From: Gymnopilus junonius
Taxonomy: Eukaryota; Basidiomycota; Agaricomycetes; Agaricales; Galerinaceae
Direction: 5' to 3'
Assembly: GCA_015501075.1 (NCBI GenBank)
Contig: JADNYJ010000002.1
Location: 1,302,001-1,366,000 of the forward strand
Length of the DNA stretch: 64,000 nt
Position numbers and translations under genes: made by a program. Shown here piece after piece: positions 35,201 to 45,972 of this stretch. How positions within the stretch are numbered: the first letter of the stretch is position 1; each line of letters begins with the position of its first letter. The notes below the pieces were generated by a model. It was not told the DNA's origin, made no database searches, and worked only from the letters and a program-made list of their open reading frames with translations.

Positions 35201-35851
35201 ATGTTGGCACCCTGGAATTCGTCCACAATGATCGAAGACATGCTGACAGGCAAAGAACCCCATTTGAACTCATGTTTGGAACCAATCCTGTCGCAATTCC
35301 CACCACATTCGAAAATATGAAGTTTCCCTCTGTAGAGGAGAAACTAAAGAACCTTATTTTGGATAGAAAGGAAGCTCTTGCTGCACACGAACTGGCTAGA
35401 GCAAGAATGGCCAATCAACGAAAGTCCAACTTTGTACCGTTCAAAGAAGGACAGAAAGTATGGCTTGACTCCAGGAACCTCAAAATGCAGTACAACAAGA
35501 AGCTGGCACCGAGAAGAGAAGGACCATTCAAGATCAAACACGTCCTAGGACCCCTCACGTATCAACTGCAACTGCCAAAAACATGGAGGATTCACGACAT
35601 CTTCCATGCAACATTGTTGATGCCCTACACAGAAACACAGGTTCATAGCCAAACTTCACACAACCACCCCCTGAAACAATTGATGGAGAACCAGAATATG
35701 AAGTCGAAACTATTCTGAACCATCGAAAGTACCGAAATGGATGCTATCAATACCATGTCAAATGGTTTGGCTATCCAATAACCGAAGCATCATGGGAACC
35801 TGGATCAAATCTTGCCAATGCATTGGAGAAACTCAAAGTTTACAAATGACT
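32279..35851 (+). pseudogene. Gypsy-1 pol (protease, RT, RNase H, integrase, chromodomain)
   Basis: Protease DTGAKGKFID near 32413; RT with FFVSKKDGKL, MFFGMCNSPATFQSMMDSMF and the catalytic YMDD near 33519; RNase H with IECDTSKYASGAVLMQ and [18 protein letters not shown]; integrase HHCC (GHPGELEMYN ... CRQCQQF), then SMDMITDLP and SDRGPQF with Asp residues of the catalytic triad. The tail EYEVETILNHRKYRNG, YHVKWFGYPITEASWEP is a chromodomain with the aromatic cage Tyr/Trp/Trp, which steers integration to H3K9-methylated chromatin. Stops at several CGA-to-TGA positions break it into pieces. Confidence 0.9.
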
Positions 35852-35878
35852 TCACTCTCTCCTGCCATACCAGTCATG

Positions 35879-37481
35879 AACTTGAACACCATGTCCCCAT
35901 TACACCACGATGATACCTTCATGATTGACCTATTCACCTTCCCGAAACCTCCACTGACCCCTGAAGAAATGAAGATCACCTACTGGGAATGGAAGTTTGC
36001 ATGTGAACCACCAGCTCCCTTACCCAAAAATATCCCCTGGGATAACAAATATGAAAGGAAGGCTATAATTACAGTCAGGATGATCAACAGAGAGACCTCA
36101 AGATGGGAGACTGAAACCATCACCCCCATCAAAGAGAAGGCATCAAGACACCTGATCAAGAAACTGAAAACGATCCTCAAGGAATACTTGGAACACCTAT
36201 AAAACTGATGGACCAGTTCCCCTCATTTCTTCAGTTCCTTCATCATCTTCTACAAACATGCCTCACTTTTCCACTCAAACCCGTGCTGCTGCCTCTGCTC
36301 CTAACTCATCTCCCTCCATGATACGCACTCACCTGGCCCAAGCGAATGCACCCTCACTCAAACCGACCTCCACCCCCTCTTCCTCTCGCACTAGAACTGA
36401 AGTCCGCCTCTCCCAGACGGACTCCTCTTCCGATTCACCCAACCCGAATGACGCCCCTTCCACTAGATACCTGCCTCCCTTTCCTATGGTACATGCCCCC
36501 CTCCATTCCATTGAGGACTTCCTCAACTTATTAGATTTCATCAACTTTCAGCAGCTGACACATAAGGAACTCGAACAGTTCCTTGACCACCCCCGCCACT
36601 ACTCCACTGCCCTCAAAGTCCTGCAATCTGACCCCTTCCTTAGGGACACCCTCCGACAATTCAAGAATGAAACCGATCAAACCGCACACCACCATGAAAT
36701 AGTTAAGGCGTCCCGAACAAAATCCCTACAATTGTTTGAGACCCTTATGTATTTCTGGCTCGAAAGAGCCATCAACCCCCTCCTCGTCAGCAGCAGATGA
36801 AGAGGAGAATGCCCTCCTACTGCCACATCGGCCATTAGGTCCGAAGAAGAACCTTACCATTCCCCCTCCATTTATGATGTTACCCCACAGAGCCACCTGC
36901 CCATTCCTCCTTGCGACGAACAATTCATCAACACCTTCTTCGTCGACGACCGTACCCCAGGACCCATTCCAACATGCTCCGCTGCACCACCCCCAACCAC
37001 ACCACCCATCACAACTCCCCAAAGATGCATGCTCACTACCATGCAGATGACCTCTGCCCAGAACGCCGCCCGAAATGACCCTCCTGCCTACGCCCTACCT
37101 TCTCCACTACCACCCCAACCCCAGACTCCTTTCCGACCTGCCTGAACCCTGACAAACCCCTGACTGAGCTCACGATGATGCTGCTTTGTTTGCAGCAGCT
37201 TGAACCACCGGCAGGCAGACTGCCGCAGCTACTGCTGCCATCATTGCCGCCAGTATCATCTGGGGCACAACTCAATCGACTGTAGTTGATGACTGATCCG
37301 ATGCAGTGATGGGGAATTCATAGGCTATGCCTATGAATTCACGGAAGAACAACTGGTGCACATCGATGACATCGACAACACGCCAAATGACTGGTATGAT
37401 GCGGCACATGATTCTTGGCAGGGTGAGGAGGCAGAAAACAACATGAGCAGTGAGCCTCATTATTGAAGCCAGGGGCTTCAA
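35879..37481 (+). pseudogene. Gypsy-1 third ORF region with Cys/His knuckles
   Basis: Lies between the chromodomain and the 3' LTR, where most chromoviruses have nothing. A first piece includes ITYWEWKFACEPPAPLPKN and ITPIKEKASRHLIKKLKTIL. A second starts MPHFSTQTRAAASAPNSS and has SIEDFLNLLDFINFQQLTHK. A third, after a Pro-rich stretch, ends in a knuckle-like Cys/His cluster around 37180-37285 and FIGYAYEFTEEQLVHIDDID. The same layout is in Gypsy-2. Reading frames are broken here. Confidence 0.7.
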
Positions 37482-37485
37482 TTCT

Positions 37486-37499
37486 TAGTAGGGGGGTAA
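37486..37499 (+). other. Gypsy-1 polypurine tract
   Basis: AGTAGGGGGGTAA-type purine run directly before the 3' LTR; identical in Gypsy-2 at 51136-51149. Confidence 0.7.
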
Positions 37500-37951
37500 T
37501 GTTACGACTCCCCCATTTCTTATCTTATCGCATGCCCTTTCCTTTTTCTTATCATTTATCAAACGATTTCCTATTTATAAATTTCTTCATGATCATCTTT
37601 GTTCAAAAGATGATCATTCACTTTCTTACATGTATGCAGACAATCTTTCTCTTTGATCATCATCCCTCATACTGCCCTGATGATGATCACCCCTTTCCGA
37701 TTCCCCTGTTTCATTATTGTTTTGTCTATATTAATATTAACCACAAATAGTATATAAACTGTAGCTAGTCTACTATGTACTTTAGCTTGTTCTTGAGAAT
37801 ATACTCTCTTGTAACAACTGAGATGAACTTGAACCACTAAGGCATTCTTCTGTCGAAGACAATACCTTAGCAGACTTCATCGAATGACCTCTACAACTAC
37901 TATGCTAGTCCTTATCTTATCAGATTAGGATCTGTTGTCAAAGTCATAACA
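37500..37951 (+). repeat. Gypsy-1 3' LTR
   Basis: 452 bp, paired with 30475-30926. Confidence 0.92.
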
Positions 37952-37956
37952 CTTGG
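37952..37956. repeat. Gypsy-1 target-site duplication, right (CTTGG)
   Basis: Matches 30470-30474. Confidence 0.92.
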
Positions 37957-38815
37957 CCTTCCATGCCACCTCCTTTAGCAAAGCAGTGGTTGTGATCATG
38001 TGAGCACTTCCCACAATTTGAGCAAATGACACCATTAGGATTCTTCTTATGTTGTGAATGACAGGCTCACCTGACCTGCCAGCCTGGTTGCAATACTCAG
38101 AGTTTGGACCAGACTTTCCTGCTGACTTGGATGCCTCTATGCATTGGCACTCAATGATGAGTCGAGCAATGATGCAGTTAAGAAGTGTGTCAGGTGCAGT
38201 GGGCATGGCGGCATGAGCTTGAATGTCAATATGGTCCAGAGTGTTCTGAGTAATGAGCATTGTGAAGTGAGACCATGATTCTGTTGTCGGTAATCCATGT
38301 ATGATGGAATGAACCATGTCATACTCACTGTAGGGGATGCCCATTTCAATGAAGCAAAGACAGTCCATCTTGAACTTTCTGATGTAGTGGTCCAGGTCGT
38401 GATGATCTTTGAGTTTGGTATTTGTGAGTCGATCTCGAAGCTCAAATTGTGACATGACATTGTGTCAACCATAAAGAGACTGCAGGGTTTCCCAGACATT
38501 ACAGGCAGTGATAGTGACTCCTTGAGGTAAGAGTGATAGGGTGACAGGAGTGATTCACTGCTCGACAATAGTGTGTGCTTTGGAATCTGCTTTCCACCAT
38601 TCATGGTATGCGGTGACCTCCTCAGCAGTGGATACAATGGTTGGAGTGGCCGGTGTAGGCTCAATTGGAAAAGCTGAGTAGACATCTGCATTGCCCTTGA
38701 TGTGACCCCAATAGCCTTCACCCTGAAGAACTTGGCTGATTCTGCATTTCCAACTGTCATAGTTGGAAGGCCCTGTGAGAAGCTCAATGTGATTGAGTTT
38801 GATTGTGGATATTAT
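37957..38815 (-). pseudogene. Copia gag (degraded)
   Basis: On the minus strand: LLTGPSNYDSWKCRISQVL, then GEGYWGHIKGN (the Copia gag N-terminal signature), EWWKADSKAHTIVEQ, ACNVWETLQSLYG, MSQFELRDRLTNTKLKDHHD and SEYDMVHSIIHGLP. The CCHC zinc knuckle CSNCGKCSHDHNHC is near 38000. In-frame stops after IVEQ and after SLYG. The N-terminus has no clear ATG left. The leader to the 5' LTR is interrupted by the TIR element. Confidence 0.85.
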
Positions 38816-39054
38816 GAGGTTGAATCATGACTATATGCAAGGTAATTGTTGACAGGGTGTGAAAACAAGAGTATATGTGTGATTTTCTGAAGATATGATG
38901 CCAGGGAGTGACACATGATGTTCAGTGGTGCCAAGAGAGAGTCAACAAAATATGGAAGGAGTGCAGTCAAGGAGGAAGTACAAGATTTAGAGCATGAGTG
39001 CAATTCCGAGAGAATTGCCAAAGGTGTTGAGCTGTTCCTGAGGAGAAACATTCT

Positions 39055-39062
39055 AATACTTG
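39055..39062. repeat. TIR element target-site duplication, left (AATACTTG)
   Basis: Eight bases before the left TIR; the same eight follow the right TIR at 52259-52266. Confidence 0.9.
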
Positions 39063-39074
39063 CAAGGGGTATGT
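39063..39074 (+). repeat. left TIR
   Basis: CAAGGGGTATGT. Imperfect inverted similarity continues inward to a shared CCTTGG. Confidence 0.88.
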
Positions 39075-42000
39075 CAGCATTTGCCGAGCAACATGACCTT
39101 GGGAGGGAGGGTGTGGGTTGAGCGACCTTAAATGCGAAACTTATTTGACTTATAGATAAGTATATTTCATATGATTTTGGTGGCCGTGAGGGCTGTGAAC
39201 AGTCTCCGTATGCAAGAAACGGTCCATTTGATCTTAAGAAAGGGCATGGGACAGGCTTCTGGCAAGAAATGACATCATAGACATAGCCACACCATCGCCT
39301 GCAACCGAAAATTTCCATACGCAGCATTTCCTCCCTGACCGAACACACCGGCCATGCCATGAGCTTCGAAAAAGGTACATTTTGGACACTTCAACATTCT
39401 CGCGATGATTCTAATGCCGACTTCATATTAATAGCAACCCACTGAGTTCACGGCGTCGAGTACGTGCTACTGCAATGTCTGCAAAGTCAACATCAAAATC
39501 GCCTGTGGTGGCAAGGGCAACTGGAATATCCACACAGCAAGTATTGCACACAAAGAAAAAGAAGAGGCTGTGAACAATGTACGCGACAACAAGGGTATTA
39601 CGGCATTCTTCCAGAAGGCTGTCCATAAGTCCTCAGCGGTGACAACATCAAGCTCTACTTCCACATCCATCTTATCTCCCTCTCACATCGAACCACCCTC
39701 AATGCCTCCTCCCAGCATCCCAGATGCTATCGTTATACCTGACACACTGCCGTTTCCTCAACACAACTCTTCAACAATCTTTTATTTGGATTCTTCTTGC
39801 CCCTCCTCTACATCTCTCTTATGCCAACTCAAACTGGTAACTGCTTCGCTGCTGCCTTCCATACCTGAAGGAGAATTGTCCGATGTCCTAGCCCAGTTCT
39901 CAGGAAATCCAGCATTCGATCCTGGGGACAATGCATGGGAAATGGTTGATCAAGCTCTCAACCAAGTCATTGGTTTTGGAATGTCCGCTGAGGAGGTCTC
40001 GAAAGTTGTTCATCGTGGATCACTAGGGATGGATGGGATGTGTAGATGGTTGAGGCTAGCCATTTCAGAGCTGAAGGTGGAGGAGATATTGCTCGAAGGC
40101 AAGATTAGACGCCTTATTGAGGCAATGATTTTGGTGTAAGTGTTTTTCTTCATATTATAAGTATTCTATCGTGCTAATTTTTATCTAGTGGGGGAACGAC
40201 AGCTCCTTCAATAGCTCCTTCAGCCCCCAAACCCGCTGAACGAGTCCCTGAAATACCTCGATCAGCGGCGAAACCACCTGCAAAATCAGCAATGGTCGCA
40301 TGTCCTGGCTATACCATTAAATTCGCTGACGGTCATTCCACCTATGATGAATACTGCTTTCAAATCCACGGGAAGAAGCCACTTCCATGGACATTTAGGG
40401 ATACAGGCAAGGAACTCATACTATGTTCCAACACTTGCTCTCGAGCTGTGCACATATCTTCCAAATGCAAACAGAAAGCCCCATCTCCCTGTTCAGCATG
40501 TGCTAACATCCGAAATCATGACATTATCCTCGGTATGCTTCATTGCTCAGACAAAAGTGTGCATCCCAGTACACCATGGGGCTTCCTGGGTGCCCATCAT
40601 TTACAGGAGTCACTCAGAAAGAAGAGCATCAAGAACAATCAACTCAAATTACAGGCCCTTAACACTGCCCAGAAGATCGTTGTATGAAATTGCCACCTCG
40701 CTGCATGGAAAAGGCTGTCAATGGCCATTGGAAAGGAAGACATACCCCGTATTCGAAGTCTCATGGTGATGCAGCATCGTGCAGGGGCAAGTGTCTTTAC
40801 AATCCTGGAGAAGATAGACAAAGCTGCTCGACGGGCCTATAGTCCAAAAGGCTATCAAATAGCTGACTTCCAGCACACTTTTCTCATCTACAAACTCGGT
40901 GGTCGGGCAGCAGCAGACATCACTCATCACTCTCTTGGAACACCATCCATCGATGCCACAAAATGCCACATCATCACTGCTCCCCTTCAATCTTCGTCAG
41001 GTTTTCCAACTTCAGCAGAACTAAGTGCTAATCTCGCAGTGTGTTATCCACCACTGCCTCCATCCCTTTCTTCCGATCGACAAATCCAGGGTATGACGAT
41101 GGAAGTCGATGAACTCAAAATTCAAGAACGGCTCCAATGGGACCCGCGCTCTGACAATATCCTTGGTGTCTGTTGAGAGCATGGGGCCGCATGTTCTTTG
41201 GAATTCAAGACCATGGTTCAGGCGGATATCCTAGCTGACTGTCTGAAGAAAAATATCCTTCATTTTGCAACTGAGGTATTGTTTATTTTCACTTTCTTTT
41301 CGAACCTTTTCTTATAAAAAGAAAGGCGACAGTTATTGGAGTGACGATCTTATCTCCTGACCCACATGAATATACCACCCATCCTTTTGCTATATCTGGG
41401 AGCTGTAAACGTGAAACGGTCCAGGATCAAGAGCACCTTTTATGTTCAGCAAGTGAGGCTCTCATTGCAAGCCAGCAACCTCATAATCATCGACTATACT
41501 GTTTAGCCTTGGACAGAGACTCTCGCCGCTGACATGCCTTGATTAGAATCACCCTCATAACCAGTCTTTCTTCCTCAAGCAAAATCTTCGCCGTCCTTTC
41601 AGCATTGCTGCTATTCAACCTCAAGTGTGGAAATGATGACCTTACATCTGATTTCAACTGGAAACATGTATTCAAGCAATTTCGAAACACCCTTCTGTGC
41701 TTACTCAAAGGGATTTGCTTGAATGGGATTCCCTTCAGTATTTCTACCCTCAAGTTTCATCTGGTTGCTTGTGGGATGTCGCCATCAACAGCTGATGCCC
41801 TTCTTCAGCCCAATGATAAGCAAGATGTTGTCCTCATGATTAGACTCCTCAATGTGATTGTGATGCTACCAGCTGCCTCCTCAATGAACAGTCCCATGAT
41901 TCAGGCTACACGTCGAGCTCTCCGCCTCCTGGGTCATATTTACCATCATCTCCTTAGTGCCTATCTGGATGTTGAGCTCTCGCTCCATGACCAGCTCACC

Positions 42001-44161
42001 CATCTCAGTGCCGCCACCCATCTGATCCTCGCTGTCTACCACACGGACAAGGGTGAATTCATTCCTGTTCAAACCTTCTTTGACGTGATGTCCATGATTA
42101 AAAATGTGTACTTCTGTGTGGCGAAGATGCAGATTGACAACCCTAACAGCTCATTTTGGATTATCTTACTCGGTACCGATGGCCTGGAGAAGGTGTTTGG
42201 GAAAGTTTGGACTATGGTTGGAAATGACACAAATGCTGATCAACTTCAACTCACCAATCACATTGATGGCGCCGTACAGTGTGTGAAAATTCTCGAGATC
42301 CATCCTGAGTGGGGAGGCCAAAGTCGATGGCTCAATCTCAAGCGGCTTCCCTCAGACTCCAATGACATCTCAAGCAAATATGATCACATCAATCCCAAGT
42401 CTTGGAAGGGCGATGTCAAAGTTGCTAATGTTGTCCTCGGTAGTTGTTGGTCTTCAGGATTTCGTCAAGCTGAAGCTGAGCTTGAGGAAGCGATGTATCC
42501 ATCTCCTTTTGAGGAAATGAAGAAGGCTGGAGGGTATGACATAATGTGTCCATTTGGAGGAGGAAAAATGGTTCTTGTGGATGGTACTTCAGCTGGGGAG
42601 CGTGATGAGATGGAGGAAGAAAAAGACACAGTTGAAGAACCAACTACAGCAAATGAAGATAGTCCCATTTTGAATGAAGAGGATGTTGATTCTGACCTAG
42701 ATGACATCGCTGCAGTTCAACAGCTAGGGCTCACCCCTTCAGGTCAACAATCACCCTCTCCATGGATCGCAATTGATCACAGCAATGCCAATACATCAAA
42801 AAAAGTTCATAAATCAATGGTTCTTCGCCTCTATTCCAACCCTCTTACTATCTCTGACTCCAAGGATTGCTTGAAACGTGTCCAAGGCTTTTCGCAGTAT
42901 CACGAATCTCAAACGCTTGATGAACTCTGGGCCCCCCCTGCACTTCCATCTAATGCCGAGGACAATGTTCTTTGTGTCCTTGATCCCATGCTCACTGTTG
43001 TCCAATGCAACAACAAGATCTTTTTGGCAGTCTTCCAAGTCCTAGGTATTCGGCATGATATGTTGGAGGTCCAGTCTTTGTCATCTTCCTTTTTAGGTGA
43101 ACCAAATGTGCAAATCCATGGACAGGTCATGAAGCTCGGCCTTATCACAGGTTCACTAGAGCCAGATGAACCTGATTGGGAGTGGAATGGGTCATTTGAG
43201 GCACGGTCAAGCATACATGATGTGGAGGGCAGATGGGTTGAGCAGATAGATCCCCACGTCCAACCTGCATCTCGTGGATGAAATATTGGAGAAGACACAT
43301 ATGTTTTCAAGAGCTCGGATCTTCATGTTGTCTCTGCTGTTCTCCATGAGTGCATTGCTGGTGAAATTGACTGACTTTCTTTGGTTGCACTAAGCGATTC
43401 ATTTCCTTATCGATCTTCAATAGGTATGGAAATTAAATATTACAGTTATAGTCATTTCACGCTTCTGATCTACCAGCTTTCTAGGGGAGGCATGTTTCAC
43501 CTGCGAGTCTGATGCAGTGGAAGGATCCCGTCACAGTGAAGATATATCCCCAACATGTAGCCTTTGCCCCCGACTCAAGACTGAAGGATTCACCAGACCT
43601 GAGCTTCTGAGACACATGGGTGGTCACATCTTGCATGACCACCGGTTGCAGGGAAGAGCCAATCCTTGTGGCTTTTGTCTCAACTCGCACTGCAAAATCT
43701 ATCTTATTCAGCATGGCCAGTCAATCACGGTTGATTTACAAAAGTCAACGTGCCCTAATCATCGCCAAATTCGACTCAAGGCTGCCCAGACATTCACGGC
43801 ATGTCAATCATGCACCAACCACCCGCTCAAATGCCCTCTTTGCTCAACTTTTGTCTGGAAGTATAACCTTGCATGTCATATCGTTGATACTCATCCAACA
43901 GCTGACAAAACTCTCTATGAGTCTCATTATGCATTGGATGCAAAAGAGGTCATTGCGATGAAGAAATTTTATCTAACCCCTCAATGTTCAAAAAAATCGA
44001 AGCAAATTAAAGCATTGGCCATTTCTGCAAATCACAGTTCACGCTTTGCTTTCATGTAATGTTCTTCTCATCTCATATTGTATATCTCTCTGATCTTTCC
44101 TTTCACAGAGCTTCGGATGGTGTGGATGAGGAGCAGAATGTTAACGAGAATGCTAGAGAAA

Positions 44162-44166
44162 GTGAT
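44162..44166. repeat. Gypsy-2 target-site duplication, left (GTGAT)
   Basis: Same bases at 51607-51611. Confidence 0.92.
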
Positions 44167-44624
44167 TGTTACGATCCCCTGTTTCTCCTTATCTTATCGT
44201 GTGCCCCTCATTTTCCTTTATCATTTATCGAACAATTCGTTATTTATAGTTTTCTTTTGATCATCTTTGTGAGCAAAGATGATCATTTACTTTCTTACAC
44301 ATATGCGGACAATCTTTCCCTTTTGATCATCATCCCCTGCATTGCCCCAATGATGATCACTCCTTTCCGATTCCCCTCGTTTCACTCTCGTTTCATATAT
44401 ATTATTATCACACCCAAATAGTATATAAACCGTAGCTAGTCTACCATGTACTTTAGCTTGTTCTTGAGAATCTAATATCTCTTGTAACAACCGAGATGAA
44501 CTTGAACCACTAAGGCATTCTTCTGTCGAAGACAATACCTTAGCGGACTTCATCGAACGACCTCTACGACTACTATGCCAGACCTTATCTTATCAGATTA
44601 GGTTCTGTCATCAACGTCGTAACA
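44167..44624 (+). repeat. Gypsy-2 5' LTR
   Basis: 458 bp; one C longer than its partner. TATATAAACC box near 44420. Confidence 0.92.
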
Positions 44625-44684
44625 AAAGAACAAGCTACTACCACATTCAATGCTTCTGCCTAGCAAGCGTTATCCGCCGACATT

Positions 44685-45960
44685 ATGGCTCGAAGAAGAG
44701 GATGATTCGCCGCTAGCTTTAGTGATGAAGAATTCTCTGACCCGAACACTGACCGAACCTCTGACGCAGGCGCGTCCGACAACTTTGAAACACCACCTGA
44801 AGGAGACGAACCTCCTCTAACCAGATCAACCTTCCTTGGATCTACCGTCCAAGAACCCGGAATACTAAGACCTGACTTTGAATCTTTGCTAGATACCCTA
44901 CTCAGATCTCAACCCGTCTTTTACCCAACGAACGAAACCGAAATGCCAGAAGGAACCTCTGACACTGCCCCCCCCGCTCCCACCTCCCCCAATGGAAAAG
45001 GATTAGGAATTATTCCTACACCTTCTCCGGAGACTGCTCCAAGGTCAAAACCTTCGTCCAGGACTTGGGCGACTACTTCGAATTAAACGGCGACCTTTAC
45101 AACACCGATGCCAAGAAAATCGTATTCACCCTTGGACTTCTCAAAGGAGGAGAAGCAGAAGCCTGGAAGAAGGCTTGGAGAGAAGAACACACCACTGAGG
45201 TCAAAGACGCTGCAGGCATACCAACCGGAGCTATCACCAAAAACTACGGTTCGACCTTAGATTTCGAAAAGGCTTTCAATGAAGCCTTCAAACCGACCGA
45301 GACAAAGGACCAAGCGTTCTTCGAGCTCCGAAACCTGAAGCAGGGAAAAGCTTCAGCCGCCGAACTGAACACCAAGTTCAACGAACTTGTAAAGACCGCC
45401 AAGATTCCCACTACTGGGAATGAAAGCATCTAATCGATTACTACATGAACGCCTTAAACAATTGGCTTCAAGAGAAGATTATGGGACTCGACATACTTCC
45501 TACCATGCTCGCCACCTGGCAGAGGAAGGCAGTTGAATATGACACCCATCGAACGAATTTAGCGCGCCTTTTGGGCAAACCACCACCCAGGTGCCGAACA
45601 ACGAAAGACTTGGTGGGCTAATATAGCCAGAGGAAACCCTGCCCTGCACTACCATGCCCCGGCGTCCCGAATGAACCACTGAGACCTGAATGCCATGGAT
45701 GTTGACAGGACTGATGTCAACACCATGACCCAAGAAGAATGAAGCGAGCTCATGAGAAAGGGCCTCTGCTTCCAATGCAAGAAGCCCGGGCATGTCTCTA
45801 GAGACTGCCCTGAGAAGGGCAAGAATAGGAGGAACCCTCCACCAAAAAGGAACCCTCTCAAAGGGAAAGCGCTCCATGCGCACATCAGGTCCCTCATGCA
45901 GGACCTCACCAAAGAAGAATGAGAAGAAGTGTATGAAATGGGAGACCAAGAGGGTTTTCA
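44685..45960 (+). pseudogene. Gypsy-2 gag
   Basis: ATG at 44685 leads MARRRG then TGA; farther on ILRPDFESLLDTLLRSQP, FTLGLLKGGEAEAWKKAW and the zinc knuckle LCFQCKKPGHVSRDC near 45760. Frame lost around 45030 and 45430 by one-base gaps relative to Gypsy-1. Two TGA codons around the knuckle are shared with Gypsy-1. Confidence 0.8.
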
Positions 45961-45972
45961 ATAAGGAGATGC

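Larger units (their letters stand above)
30475..37951 (+). mobile_element. Gypsy-1: chromodomain Ty3/Gypsy retrotransposon inside Copia
   Basis: 7477 bp with two 452-bp LTRs starting TGTTA and ending TAACA, and a CTTGG duplication. The internal part carries gag with a CCHC knuckle, protease, RT, RNase H, integrase and a C-terminal chromodomain: the order protease-RT-RNaseH-integrase-chromodomain defines chromoviruses. A third gene region follows before the 3' LTR. Nonsense codons are frequent and mostly TGA or TAG where Gypsy-2 has CGA, CAA or TGG, so it can no longer make its proteins. It interrupts the Copia gag-pol between the gag zinc knuckle and the protease. Its 5' leader shows no primer site I could name. 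Confidence 0.95.

Noticed and set aside
38812..39360. Minus-strand 182-codon ORF
   Set aside because: Crosses the left TIR and target duplication of the DNA element, so it cannot be a natural gene; no family resemblance.
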